Positions 14,649 through 23,413 are shown, numbered from the stretch's first letter. The stretch is DNA of 37,001 bases from Clostridiales bacterium (GCA_022508285.1 JAFLVN010000013.1:1-37001); one strand, 5' to 3'. Notes: a model not told the origin generated them from the sequence alone. Translations and numbers: made by a program.

Positions 14649-15611
14649 TTATAGCTTTTCCGCAAAGCCTCTGCCCACAATCTCTTTTGCGTCCGTTATA
14701 ATGACGAATGCGGTGGGATCAACCTCGTGCAGCTTTGCCTTTAAGTGTGCAGCCTGCGAACGGCGGCAAACAGTAATAATAACCGTGCGGGGGTCGCCGG
14801 TGAAGCCGCCAGCGCCATCCAATTTGGTGAAGCCGCGGTGTATGTAGTCCCTTATGACCTCCGAAACGACATCGGGGTTTACCGTAATTATGGTAACGTA
14901 TTTTGTCTTAGTGATATTTTCGATTACGCCGTCGATGACGAACGACTTGGCAAACACGCCGAGCATTGAATACAGCGCAATTTCGGGCGTAGCCCACTTA
15001 GTAAAGAAAGGTACGCACGCAATGATAATATCAACGGCAAACAGAGCAAAACCTATGTTAGCTTTTGAGAATTTTTTGATTATCAACGCAATAATATCCG
15101 TACCGCCGGAAGATGCGCGGCAGTTGAACACTATTGCCTGACCGAGGCCGCTTATAAGTACGCCGAAGCACAGCTCCAAAAACATGTGATTACCGCCCGT
15201 CAAACCAAAACCGCCTTTAAAAACAGCGCCCATTGGAATAAAGCCGAGAGCAATGTTCATTGCAGACAGCATTACGGTGCAATATATAGTTTTAAGGGTG
15301 AGCGACTTGCCAAGGAATATTAAGCCGAATATTAAAAGAATAATGTTAAAAATCGTAAATATGCCGTAGTAGCTGAATATATATTCGCCAACCCATCCGC
15401 CTACTACACTCTGCAATGCCTCCGAGAGAACGACGGAGATACCGCCTACGCCACCCACGGCAAAGCTGTTGGGCGCAAGGAACATCCACAGACTGAACGC
15501 AACCAAAAATAATCCCAGGTTAAGTATTGCCCAATACGCAACCTGACCGAGAATTTTTTTGGACTTTTTTTCGGAACTGCCCACGTTTTTCGGGGAAACT
15601 TCTTTTATCAT
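14649..15611 (-). CDS. YitT family membrane protein (DUF161 plus DUF2179), second copy
   Basis: The 320-aa protein has the same layout as its neighbour: a short polar N-terminus, about five helices with IVFNCRASSGGTDIIALIIKKF, and a C-terminal DUF2179 domain ending DPTAFVIITDAKEIVGRGF. The helix region contains SFAVGGVGGISVVLSEAL, typical of the family. It has a TTGACT/TAAGAT promoter and an AGAGGAG site. The two copies clearly come from a duplication but are well diverged, so the event is not recent. Confidence 0.92.
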   Translation of the reverse strand: MIKEVSPKNVGSSEKKSKKILGQVAYWAILNLGLFLVAFSLWMFLAPNSFAVGGVGGISVVLSEALQSVVGGWVGEYIFSYYGIFTIFNIILLIFGLIFLGKSLTLKTIYCTVMLSAMNIALGFIPMGAVFKGGFGLTGGNHMFLELCFGVLISGLGQAIVFNCRASSGGTDIIALIIKKFSKANIGFALFAVDIIIACVPFFTKWATPEIALYSMLGVFAKSFVIDGVIENITKTKYVTIITVNPDVVSEVIRDYIHRGFTKLDGAGGFTGDPRTVIITVCRRSQAAHLKAKLHEVDPTAFVIITDAKEIVGRGFAEKL

Positions 15612-15642
15612 ATTATTAACTCCTCTAATTCAAACGCTAACT

Positions 15643-15671
15643 ATCTTAACACCGCCCATTTTAAAAGTCAA
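15643..15671 (-). promoter_or_regulatory. Promoter of the second YitT gene
   Basis: On the minus strand TTGACT (15666-15671) and TAAGAT (15643-15648) are 17 bases apart, about 30 bases before the start codon. Confidence 0.8.
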
Positions 15672-15727
15672 CAAATTATTAAATAATTTTTTTAAAGTAT
15701 AAATATGATATTTTTTAACGAATTTTA

Positions 15728-15762
15728 AGGGCGGCTGTCTCAAATTTTAAGACAGCCGCCCT
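15728..15762 (-). terminator. Terminator hairpin after the GNAT-like gene
   Basis: AGGGCGGCTGTCT (15728-15740) pairs with AGACAGCCGCCCT (15750-15762), a 13-bp stem. It lies about 10 bases after the stop codon of the GNAT-like gene; the T-tract on the minus strand is poor. Confidence 0.7.
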
Positions 15763-15771
15763 GTAATATTT

Positions 15772-16926
15772 TTAATTCAAAAGCTTATCAAGCTCTTCCA
15801 CTTTCAAACCCCAGCAGCGGTGCTTTTTTACAAGCTCCCTGTCGAAATTCTTCCATAAGTTCTGCACGTGGTCGTTGTAGTCCAGCTCAGGTCCGGTTTC
15901 AACGTATTTTACGCCAAGCTCTTTTACTCCCTTAAGACAGCTTGCGATAATCATTGCCACAGAGCCTTTGTTTTTGTGCTCTTGGGTGACGCCTATGCTC
16001 ATCATATCTGCCACTTTCACGTTTTTCATCGCACGTATGTACGGCAGTATGCCGGAGGGAAATATCTTTCCCCTGCCCTTTTGCAGCACTTCGTTCATCG
16101 ACGGCATCATAAATCCGTAAGAAACTACTTTGCCGTCCTTTACTACGATTGCGGCAAGCTCGGGCTTTAAAGCCATATATACCGTTTTCATCTCCCGAGC
16201 CTTTTGCTTTTCGGAGAGCGGACTCGTGCCGTAGAGCTCGGCGAACGCCTCGTCTAAAACGGTGAGGCACTCCAAAATGTATTTGCTGAGCTGTTTTTTA
16301 TCGTGCTTTAAAAGATACTTTATATTCAAAAGCTCGTAGCCGTTGCGCTTTGCTATCATATCGGCAAGCTTTAAATATCTCTCGTCAATTTTGTCGGGAA
16401 CACGCAGCACATAGCAGTTCCAGTCCGCCGCCTTATATGCGCCGAGCTTTTGCATGTGCTCAACGTAGTACGGGTAGTTGTATATTTCGATATAGGTCGA
16501 GGGCTTATCGAATCCTTCAATCAGCATACCCTGCTCGTTGAGGTCGGAAAAGCTTATAGGCCCGATAATTTCGTCCATACCGAGCTCTTTCGCCCACTTT
16601 AAAAGTTCGCAAAAAAGCGCTTTTGTCACTTCGAAGTCGTCAATGACGTCGAAACGGGTGAACCTCAATTGCTTTAAGCCGAACTTCTCGTTCGCACCTC
16701 TGTGCCATATGCCGGCAACCCTGCCTGCGATTTTGCCGTTCTTATAAGCCAAAAACATTTTGCAGTCGCAAAAACGAAAGGCGTCATTGATTTCGGGGTC
16801 GAACTCGGCGAACTCGTCCATGTAAAGATTGGGCGCAGCATACTCGTTGCCCCTGTACAAATCAATTAAAAACTTAAAAAATTTCTTCTTATCCCTCTTG
16901 GAGGAAATCTGTTTTACCGTAATCAT
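15772..16926 (-). CDS. GNAT-like protein, YghO-type
   Basis: The 384-aa protein resembles the YghO-like group of acetyltransferase-fold proteins. YKNGKIAGRVAGIWHRGANE (about residues 61-80) and IIGPISFSDLNEQGMLIEGF (about residues 120-139) are typical group signatures. A second acetyltransferase-like half follows, with MMSIGVTQEHKNKGSVAMII near residues 310-330 matching the acetyl-CoA binding region. The substrate is unknown. The ATG has no good ribosome binding site; a TTGACA promoter ends only about nine bases before it, so the mRNA may be leaderless or the gene may be read from the P-II genes upstream. Confidence 0.8.
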   Translation of the reverse strand: MITVKQISSKRDKKKFFKFLIDLYRGNEYAAPNLYMDEFAEFDPEINDAFRFCDCKMFLAYKNGKIAGRVAGIWHRGANEKFGLKQLRFTRFDVIDDFEVTKALFCELLKWAKELGMDEIIGPISFSDLNEQGMLIEGFDKPSTYIEIYNYPYYVEHMQKLGAYKAADWNCYVLRVPDKIDERYLKLADMIAKRNGYELLNIKYLLKHDKKQLSKYILECLTVLDEAFAELYGTSPLSEKQKAREMKTVYMALKPELAAIVVKDGKVVSYGFMMPSMNEVLQKGRGKIFPSGILPYIRAMKNVKVADMMSIGVTQEHKNKGSVAMIIASCLKGVKELGVKYVETGPELDYNDHVQNLWKNFDRELVKKHRCWGLKVEELDKLLN

Positions 16927-16935
16927 AATGTTTAT

Positions 16936-16964
16936 GTGATAGCATGTGTGTCGTATTTTGTCAA
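16936..16964 (-). promoter_or_regulatory. Possible promoter of the GNAT-like gene
   Basis: On the minus strand TTGACA (16959-16964) overlaps the stop codon of the P-II-like gene, and TATCAC (16936-16941) follows after 17 bases. The start codon is 9 bases beyond, leaving almost no leader. Confidence 0.5.
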
Positions 16965-17335
16965 TTCTTCCCGTCTTCGGGCTTTATTTCGACGGAGCGG
17001 ACTTGCGGTTGTTTTTCGGCGACGGTGTCGGAAAGCCCCACCACGTTTTCTACCGCCATCGAGAATGCTATTCCCTGACCTGCGGTCTTCAAGCCCGCAG
17101 AATTGTACACGGCGTGCAGCACGGCGTCTTTGATTTTTTCCGGAACTAAAATCATTACTATCTCTTTATCGGGCTGAATTATAATGTGGAAAAACTCCTC
17201 CGCCTCTTTATTTGCCGTGCCCCTCGCATTGATTACAGTGCCGCCCCGTGCGCCGACTTCCCTTGCCGCGTCCATAACCAGTTCGGAAAAGCCTGCGTTT
17301 ACTATACAAAAAATAACTTCGTATTTGGTTTCCAT
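16961..17335 (-). CDS. P-II-like regulatory protein, second of a pair
   Basis: The 124-aa protein has the ferredoxin-like fold pattern of the P-II family: a first strand YEVIFCIVNAGFSELVMDAA, a glycine-rich turn GARGGTVINARGTA and the C-terminal strand KEIVMILVPEKIKDAVLHAV. The T-loop tyrosine and the ATP-binding residues of classical GlnB are not evident, so it is a divergent member and may not be uridylylated. It starts right after the upstream P-II-like gene, with AGGAGGGC inside the end of that gene. Its position next to a DUF1538 membrane protein suggests it regulates that protein, as GlnK regulates the ammonium channel AmtB. Confidence 0.85.
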   Translation of the reverse strand: METKYEVIFCIVNAGFSELVMDAAREVGARGGTVINARGTANKEAEEFFHIIIQPDKEIVMILVPEKIKDAVLHAVYNSAGLKTAGQGIAFSMAVENVVGLSDTVAEKQPQVRSVEIKPEDGKN

Positions 17336-17764
17336 TTATTTGCCCTCCTGAACGGTCATTTTGTTGTTGCTTAAAAACCCGAAGATAAGTTTGCCTATCA
17401 CGCTTGTCAGCGGAACGGTGAAAGCTATGCCTTTTCCGCCTTTTATGGTTTTGAACTTTTCTTCGAGCACGCTCATTGCATTCGGAATTTTATTTTGCTG
17501 AATGACGCTGAATATTACGACTTTTTCCGAGTCGGTAAGTCCCAAAAGACTCAACATCCTTTCGTTTGCCGTACCCGTCGCATGCGTCACAATCTGCATA
17601 TTTATTTCAAAGGACTGCATTAAATCGACGTAGTACTCCGCCTTGTTGCGGCTGACGACAGTTATGAGCATTTCAAGCCTGTTGGAAGTCACCGTATTGG
17701 AGTTTCGCCTGCCCCTTAAAGCGGTCTCATTTTCAGATTTAACAGCTTTTTCGGATTTTCTCAC
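17336..17764 (-). CDS. P-II-like regulatory protein, first of a pair
   Basis: The 142-aa protein has a charged N-terminal extension of about 28 residues, then a P-II-like core beginning LEMLITVVSRNKAEYYVDLM, with a glycine- and threonine-containing turn (THATGTANERMLSLLGL) and a strand VVIFSVIQQNKIPNAMSVLE. GKGIAFTVPLTSVIG corresponds to the last strand. It uses a GTG start with a strong TAGGAGG site, 12 bases after the DUF1538 gene. The two P-II-like copies are diverged, which suggests a hetero-oligomer or two different effectors. Confidence 0.85.
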   Translation of the reverse strand: MRKSEKAVKSENETALRGRRNSNTVTSNRLEMLITVVSRNKAEYYVDLMQSFEINMQIVTHATGTANERMLSLLGLTDSEKVVIFSVIQQNKIPNAMSVLEEKFKTIKGGKGIAFTVPLTSVIGKLIFGFLSNNKMTVQEGK

Positions 17765-17776
17765 TATACCCGCCTC

Positions 17777-19321
17777 CTACTTGAAATAAATAATTTGTTC
17801 GTCGTCCGCCGAAAGAATACGTTTCATCATAATCTTGGAACGCACCTTTGCGGAAGTTACGGCTTTGAAGCCGAGAACCTGTATTGTTATCAGCGGCGTC
17901 ATGGCAACCATTGCAACGACGCCGAACGCATCGCTGAAAACCAAATCCGAGCCGCCGTTCAGCGCCACGCATGCACCTATGGCGAGCGGCAAAATAAAGC
18001 TAGAAGTGAGCGGACCGCTTGCAACGCCGCCCGAGTCGAACGCAATTGCAGTATACAGCTTAGGTACGAAAAACGAAAGCCCCAAAGAAATTAAATAGCC
18101 GGGAATCAGATAGTACAGAATGGAAAATTTGAAAATCATTCTGATAAGCGAAAGCGCAATGGAAACGCCCACCGCAAGGCAGAGCGCTATGAGCATTTCT
18201 ATTTTTTTAACTCCGCCTCCCGTTATATCCTCTACCTGTTTGTTGAGAACGTGAATGGCAGGCTCTGCAAGCACGACAACCAATCCCAAAACAAAGCCGA
18301 ATATAACCAAAAGAACTTCGTTATCCGCCAACTGCCGACCGATTTTGTAGCCTATGGGCATAAATCCTACTTTGACCGCAGTCAAAAAGATAATCAGCCC
18401 TACAAAAGTGTAAACTATGCCGATTATTATCTGAATTATTTTTTGTTTGGGGAGCTTTAAAATTGTAAACTGCAATATCCCGAAGAACACAACAATAAGC
18501 CCCAATGCAAGCCCCACGTCTTTTATGTTTTCAAGAATTACCCAACCGATTTTAGAAACTGCGATTGAATACTGCTCCGTATCGTATACGTCAAGACTGC
18601 CCTTCGTGGTCAACGAAAGCGCCATCACGGCGATTACCGGACCTATGGAGCAGAGCGCAATCAGACCGAAGCTGTTTTCTTTGGAATCTTTGCCGCCTAT
18701 CGTGGTTGCAATGCCCACGCCGAGCGCCATTATAAAGGGCACCGTTATCGGACCGGTAGTCACACCGCCGGAATCGAAAGAGAGCGGAAAGAGCTCTGAT
18801 TTGCCGGTCTCGGGCAGAGCGGCGACTGCGCACAGCGCAAACAGCAGAAGATAAAAAAACATTAAAAGAGCCGAGAGCGTTTTACGGAAAACTATCTTTA
18901 ATATTGCTATAACCAGAAAAATTCCTACGCCCAGCCCCACGGTGATTATGAGAATCCATCTGCTTACTTCCCCCTCGCCCGGCATTATGTCCTTTACCTG
19001 TTCTGCAAGCACGGAAAGATCGGGTTCGGCTACCGTAATCAACAGCCCCATAAGAAAGCATACAGAAATTAAAACAATCAGCTTTTTAGACTTGGTTAAG
19101 CCCGAACCGACGTGTTCGCCCATGGGCGTCATGGCAAGGTCCGCTCCGAGGTTGAATAGTCCGATGCCGAGTATAAGAAAGACCGCAGATACGGCAAAAG
19201 CCACTGTCTCGGTAACGGTTAAGCTGAGCAGTGGCGTAAATGATAATATAAGCACGATTGCCGTCACGGGAAGCACGGAAATCAGCGATTCTTTAAGTTT
19301 TGAAAACAGTATTTTGAGCAT
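17777..19321 (-). CDS. DUF1538 membrane protein with internal duplication
   Basis: This protein (514 aa from the start at 19321) is an integral membrane protein made of two DUF1538 halves. Each half contains a conserved pair of motifs: AEPDLSVLAEQVKDI and AEPAIHVLNKQVEDI, then FDSGGVTTGPITVPFI and FDSGGVASGPLTSSFI, the latter facing pair likely lining a transport path by symmetry. About 12 helices are visible. I choose the ATG at 19321 (MLKILFSKLKESLISVLP); a longer frame could begin at a TTG at 19360 next to the malic enzyme stop, but it lacks a good ribosome site. The neighbouring P-II-like genes suggest ligand-controlled transport. The substrate is unknown; a small ion or amine is an inference. 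Confidence 0.85.
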   Translation of the reverse strand: MLKILFSKLKESLISVLPVTAIVLILSFTPLLSLTVTETVAFAVSAVFLILGIGLFNLGADLAMTPMGEHVGSGLTKSKKLIVLISVCFLMGLLITVAEPDLSVLAEQVKDIMPGEGEVSRWILIITVGLGVGIFLVIAILKIVFRKTLSALLMFFYLLLFALCAVAALPETGKSELFPLSFDSGGVTTGPITVPFIMALGVGIATTIGGKDSKENSFGLIALCSIGPVIAVMALSLTTKGSLDVYDTEQYSIAVSKIGWVILENIKDVGLALGLIVVFFGILQFTILKLPKQKIIQIIIGIVYTFVGLIIFLTAVKVGFMPIGYKIGRQLADNEVLLVIFGFVLGLVVVLAEPAIHVLNKQVEDITGGGVKKIEMLIALCLAVGVSIALSLIRMIFKFSILYYLIPGYLISLGLSFFVPKLYTAIAFDSGGVASGPLTSSFILPLAIGACVALNGGSDLVFSDAFGVVAMVAMTPLITIQVLGFKAVTSAKVRSKIMMKRILSADDEQIIYFK

Positions 19322-19360
19322 ATCCGTATATATACTATCACATATGACCGCTTTTTGCAA

Positions 19361-20539
19361 TCATTTATATAATTTAGATACGCCCGTATCTATGGCGGCT
19401 TGCGCCACTGCCTTTGCTACGGCTTCGTGCGCGCGCTTATCCCACGCTTTGGGAAGTATGTACTCGCGTGAAAGCTCTCCGTCCGTTACGCAGCTTGCAA
19501 TTCCCATTGCCGCCGCAATCATCATTTCTTTATTTACGGTGTTAGCCCGCACGTCCAAAGCCCCGCGGAAAAGTCCGGGGAAAACAAGCACGTTGTTTAT
19601 CTGGTTGGGATGTTCGGAAGAGCCCGTGCCTACGATAAATGCGCCCGCCGCTTTTGCGTCTTCGGGTTCGATTTCGGGTACGGGGTTTGCACAGGTGAAT
19701 AAAATGGATTTATCCGCCATCGAAGCAACCATTTCTTTGGTTATACAGTGGGGACCGGAAACACCTATAAGCACGTCTGCGCCCCGCATAGCGTCGGCAA
19801 GCGTGCCCTGTTTATGTGACCTGTTAGTAATTTTTGCAATCTCTTGCTGGGCGGGGTTGAGCCAGTCGTTGCCCTCGCAGATAATGCCCTTTTTGTCGCA
19901 CATGGTTAAATCTTTTACGCCGAAAGTTATTAAAAATTTAGCAATGGCTATGCCCGCCGCACCTGCGCCGTTTATAACGAGTTTTATTCCGTCTATTTTC
20001 TTGCCGGCAAGCTTTAATGCGTTTAAAAGCGCCGCCGACGAGACGATTGCAGTGCCGTGCTGGTCGTCGTGGAATACGGGTATATCAAGCTCTTCTTTGA
20101 GCCTTGTTTCTATTTCAAAACAGCGGGGTGCGGAAATATCCTCAAGGTTTATTCCGCCGAAAGAGCCCGAGATGAGCTTTATAGTATTTATGATATCCTC
20201 TGTATCCTTTGAGCCTATGCAGATGGGGAAAGCGTCTACGTCGCCAAACGCCTTAAACAGGGCGCACTTGCCTTCCATAACGGGCATGCCCGCTTCCGGA
20301 CCGATATCGCCCAATCCCAAAACTGCCGTGCCGTCCGTAATTACGGGAACGGTGTTCCAACGGCGAGTGAGTTCAAAGCTCTTATTTTTGTCTTTATTTA
20401 TTGCAAGGCAGGGTTCGGCAACGCCGGGGGTGTAGGCAAGCGATAAATCCTCTCTGCACCCTACGGGCACTCTGACTTTGGTTTCAATCTTGCCCCTCCA
20501 TTCGCCGTGTCTTTTTAAAGATTCCTTTCTGTAATCCAT
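19361..20539 (-). CDS. NAD(P)-dependent malic enzyme
   Basis: The enzyme oxidatively decarboxylates malate to pyruvate. The 392-aa length fits the short bacterial type. TDGTAVLGLGDIGPEAGMPV and the metal-binding FHDDQHGTAIV are intact, and VINGAGAAGIAIAKFL is the Rossmann nucleotide loop. The ATG has a CGGAGG site. It heads the cluster with the DUF1538 and P-II-like genes, the next start being 39 bases away. Upstream a TATAAT box is visible at 20598-20603 on the minus strand, with only a poor -35. NAD versus NADP preference cannot be told by eye. Confidence 0.93.
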   Translation of the reverse strand: MDYRKESLKRHGEWRGKIETKVRVPVGCREDLSLAYTPGVAEPCLAINKDKNKSFELTRRWNTVPVITDGTAVLGLGDIGPEAGMPVMEGKCALFKAFGDVDAFPICIGSKDTEDIINTIKLISGSFGGINLEDISAPRCFEIETRLKEELDIPVFHDDQHGTAIVSSAALLNALKLAGKKIDGIKLVINGAGAAGIAIAKFLITFGVKDLTMCDKKGIICEGNDWLNPAQQEIAKITNRSHKQGTLADAMRGADVLIGVSGPHCITKEMVASMADKSILFTCANPVPEIEPEDAKAAGAFIVGTGSSEHPNQINNVLVFPGLFRGALDVRANTVNKEMMIAAAMGIASCVTDGELSREYILPKAWDKRAHEAVAKAVAQAAIDTGVSKLYK

Positions 20540-20633
20540 ATTTTCCTCCGATTTGTAATGATAATACTATCAAATTATAATATTTTCTTTTATTCACATT
20601 ATACTATATTTATGATAAAGCAACGCTCATATT

Positions 20634-20897
20634 TTAATTCAAAAAAACAATCAGCAAAGTTGCACCGACCCCGATAAGCATAAGCGCGGGCACAACGTAT
20701 TTGGCAATCAATTTATCTAATATGCCGTTAGCCGATATGATTGCCTTCCTTACCAATATTGCGGGAATAACTAACACCATCACTATGCCCAAAATACCCA
20801 ATATCCAATAAATCGAAAATAAAAATACGGTTACGGCTAAAAGTCCCCAAAAAAGTAAAACCGACAAAATACTGAATAATAACGACTTCCAACTCAT
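20634..20897 (-). CDS. Small membrane protein, 87 aa
   Basis: The protein has two hydrophobic stretches in its first half (about residues 5-28 and 30-48) and one at the end (about residues 68-86), with a short polar loop (KAIISANGILDKLIAKY). No family is recognised. It has a TTGAAA/TAATAT promoter and a TAGGAGG site, so it is a real gene. There is no obvious terminator before the malic enzyme promoter. Confidence 0.75.
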   Translation of the reverse strand: MSWKSLLFSILSVLLFWGLLAVTVFLFSIYWILGILGIVMVLVIPAILVRKAIISANGILDKLIAKYVVPALMLIGVGATLLIVFLN

Positions 20898-20921
20898 AAT
20901 GACCTCCTAACTACTAATAAC

Positions 20922-20949
20922 ATATTATCATATTTTTTGCGATTTTCAA
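20922..20949 (-). promoter_or_regulatory. Promoter of the 87-aa membrane protein gene
   Basis: On the minus strand TTGAAA (20944-20949) and TAATAT (20922-20927) are 16 bases apart, 24 bases before the start codon. It is divergent from the lipoprotein promoter at 20979-21006. Confidence 0.65.
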
Positions 20950-20978
20950 GCCCTCAGATAAAATAAAGATGATCAATA

Positions 20979-21006
20979 TTGACTTTTATTAGAAATATGC
21001 TATACT
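20979..21006 (+). promoter_or_regulatory. Promoter of the 744-aa lipoprotein gene
   Basis: TTGACT (20979-20984), a 16-base spacer and TATACT (21001-21006) lie about 60 bases upstream of the lipoprotein start, which has an AAGGAG site. Confidence 0.75.
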
Positions 21007-21065
21007 ATTACGGTAGACGGTTCGCTGGATACTTTTAATGCAGATTAAAATTTAAGGAGTTAAGA

Positions 21066-23300
21066 ATGAAAAAGACAATTTTAGGCGTTATACTTGCTTT
21101 GGTTACCGTCTTTGCGGGAGCAATCGGCTTGGCGGCGTGCAATGGAGGCGGCGACGATGAGCAGTATATTGAGGCGCAAGCATCCATTAATCTTAATTGC
21201 GACTTTGAAACTTCCGATTATATTTCGTCATTCAGGTTGAACTTCGTTGGCTGCGTCACCAGTTGCGACGGTTCTTCCGTTATTGGAGGACAGTACGAGC
21301 TCACCACATGGCCTACACAGACGTCTAAAAAGGAGGACGCCGTTCTCAGAATAACCTTAAAACAGGGCTATGCTCCCGAAACGCTGGGCATAGTAGAGCA
21401 GAACGGCAAAGCCTTCACAAAGAGCACTACAACCGAACTTGGCAAAGGCGTTGTAATTGTTACAATACCTTTTGCCGAGAATATCGAATACGACTTCACA
21501 TTCACCGCACCCGAGCCCCTTTATAACAATGTCGGGTTCAGAATTGAAGATGCAACCGTTTTGGAACAGGTGGAGACAGGAGCGCTTCTCGACCTTTTAA
21601 CCGGCACTCAGGTTTGGGTGGAAAATGCAGACGGCGATAATCCCGGATTTGTCGATATAACCAAAGACGACGAGCAAAATCCCGGCGACAAAATATTCAC
21701 TCTCAGCAGTTATGCCATTAAAGCAGACTTGTCCAAGTCCAATTTCCCCGTGTACGTCAGATTTGACAAGACCAATCCCGCAAGAGTTATATACAACGAC
21801 TATTACAAGGACTTGTTCACCTTTACTTTCGTAGGCGAAACGGCACATAACGTACAATATACCCAGATTCCAGGAACTGACGAGTACGCATACGCATTCA
21901 ATTTCAGCACGTCAAGTTTAAGTAATGTTGATACTCCCGTATTAACTCTGTATTGGGATAGGCTTGACGAATATCTCGGTTATAGAGAGAGCACTGTAAA
22001 TAAAACTTTCTCCGTAACTACCTATAAAGAAGACAACAGCGGACTTCAGTATAACTATAAATTCGAACTTGTGTCCTATCAAGTAGGCAGCGGAGAGGAG
22101 CAAACCACAATTCCTTCAACTCTCACAAAAGAGTATGGCAATACCTTAACCTTAAAATATCAATTTAAGGGAATCGAAGTAAAGAACAATTCAGACTATA
22201 TTGAAATTGATAAGGAAAACAGGGCTCGGGTGCTTGAAGAGAACACCGACTTTGCGCAGATTAAACTTACCGTAAACGGTGAGGTAATTACGGGCTACTT
22301 CGACAGTGCAACCAAAATTTACACCCGCACGATAGGCGCAACCAAAATTCCTTACGATTACAATAAGAGTTCCGACGACAGCTTTCGGTTCGGTGCTGAC
22401 GTAACGAGCTTTAAAGTTGTAGCCACCAACAAAAACGTTATTACCCAAACGGTTTCCAAAGGAGTAGATAATAGATACTACAACAATACGGACGAAAAAT
22501 TTGTTTTCAGCCGGTACGAAACGGATACGGATACGGTAATGATTGTAATCGACGAAAATAAAAATACCGTAATTGGCAGCGCTATACCCCTTGCCGATTA
22601 TCCCAAATTCCAATTAAAGCTCACTCTAAACGGAGCAGAGCGCTTAAATGAAACGTTTACTGCGGGTGAAGACTTCTACGTACCCGTATCGGATAAAACG
22701 GGCTACGAAGCTTTCGGCAATGCAATTGCGGTTAATAATACCGAATATAGATATATTGTAGGCTCCGAGTTGACCAAAACTTATCTCTATATTCAATTCA
22801 GTCAAGATTACTTGGGAATAAATCTGTGCGACGAGGGCAACACGGATACGCAAACCGATTTCAAGGTTGAAGTAACCAAACTTGAAAACAGCAATCAAAT
22901 AACCTTTGAAGTCGCAGGTAGCGTATACGAGGGCAGCTTTACTTTAGACGGCGAGCAAACTACTACCGTAAGTCTTGGTAAAGAATACGCCGTTGCTATT
23001 CCGTTAAGCGATTTTAGTCTTATCGAAAACAATTATTATTTTGAGTGCTATTCAAACGGAGTGCTTATAGCTACTACCGCTAATCAATGGAACGGAAACT
23101 CTGCAATTGATAATTACATGTTCTATATGCCGCAGTACCACGGTGGCTCTTTTAGTTACAACGGCTTAGACGGTTTAACGTTCACTTTGAATATCAAATC
23201 GAAGTACTGCACCTTCACTTCTTACGGAGATATCGGTGAGGATAAAGTATCGACAGCCATAATAGCAATAGATAAAATTGTATTAAGAATTGGTAATTAA
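21066..23300 (+). CDS. Lipoprotein of unknown function, 744 aa
   Basis: The protein has a signal peptide with the lipobox LAAC (Cys at residue 25), so it is anchored to the outer face of the membrane. The remainder is beta-rich and acidic with several related stretches, for example NTVIGSAIPLADYPKFQLKL and the run near NGEVITGYFDSATKIYTRTI. No catalytic or binding motif is recognised. It is monocistronic, with its own promoter and terminator. Its signal sequence is like that of the other lipoproteins here, which suggests a large family of envelope proteins in this genome. Confidence 0.85.
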   Translation: MKKTILGVILALVTVFAGAIGLAACNGGGDDEQYIEAQASINLNCDFETSDYISSFRLNFVGCVTSCDGSSVIGGQYELTTWPTQTSKKEDAVLRITLKQGYAPETLGIVEQNGKAFTKSTTTELGKGVVIVTIPFAENIEYDFTFTAPEPLYNNVGFRIEDATVLEQVETGALLDLLTGTQVWVENADGDNPGFVDITKDDEQNPGDKIFTLSSYAIKADLSKSNFPVYVRFDKTNPARVIYNDYYKDLFTFTFVGETAHNVQYTQIPGTDEYAYAFNFSTSSLSNVDTPVLTLYWDRLDEYLGYRESTVNKTFSVTTYKEDNSGLQYNYKFELVSYQVGSGEEQTTIPSTLTKEYGNTLTLKYQFKGIEVKNNSDYIEIDKENRARVLEENTDFAQIKLTVNGEVITGYFDSATKIYTRTIGATKIPYDYNKSSDDSFRFGADVTSFKVVATNKNVITQTVSKGVDNRYYNNTDEKFVFSRYETDTDTVMIVIDENKNTVIGSAIPLADYPKFQLKLTLNGAERLNETFTAGEDFYVPVSDKTGYEAFGNAIAVNNTEYRYIVGSELTKTYLYIQFSQDYLGINLCDEGNTDTQTDFKVEVTKLENSNQITFEVAGSVYEGSFTLDGEQTTTVSLGKEYAVAIPLSDFSLIENNYYFECYSNGVLIATTANQWNGNSAIDNYMFYMPQYHGGSFSYNGLDGLTFTLNIKSKYCTFTSYGDIGEDKVSTAIIAIDKIVLRIGN

Positions 23301-23326
23301 GTTTTTGCATAACAAATTATAAACAA

Positions 23327-23354
23327 ATATCCGCCGCATACGGCGGATATTTTT
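23327..23354 (+). terminator. Intrinsic terminator of the 744-aa lipoprotein gene
   Basis: ATATCCGCCG (23327-23336) and CGGCGGATAT (23341-23350) with a CATA loop are followed by TTTTATG on the plus strand. Confidence 0.85.
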
Positions 23355-23378
23355 ATGCAAAAAATTATTAATGCACGC

Positions 23379-23407
23379 TTGACAAATACCCCATAGGGGT
23401 ATATTAT
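23379..23407 (+). promoter_or_regulatory. csoR-copA promoter, nearly leaderless
   Basis: TTGACA (23379-23384), a 17-base spacer and TATTAT (23402-23407) end only 6 bases before the csoR ATG at 23414. There is no ribosome binding site, so the transcript is expected to begin at or very near the start codon. Confidence 0.8.
23386..23402. promoter_or_regulatory. CsoR operator
   Basis: ATACCCC and GGGGTAT, separated by ATA, form a palindrome that fills the spacer between the -35 and -10 boxes. This is the GC-box type recognised by CsoR repressors, and occupancy would block RNA polymerase. Copper would release it. Confidence 0.8.
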
Positions 23408-23413
23408 AAAGAT

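Noticed and set aside
19322-19360. TTG start for the DUF1538 gene at 19360
   Set aside because: It lacks a ribosome binding site, and the added residues do not match the usual N-terminus. The ATG at 19321 is preferred, although its own site is also weak.
18942-20435. Long plus-strand open frame of 497 codons
   Set aside because: It lies opposite the malic enzyme and DUF1538 genes, whose motifs are intact. It has no ribosome binding site or recognisable domain, and its composition looks like an antisense shadow.
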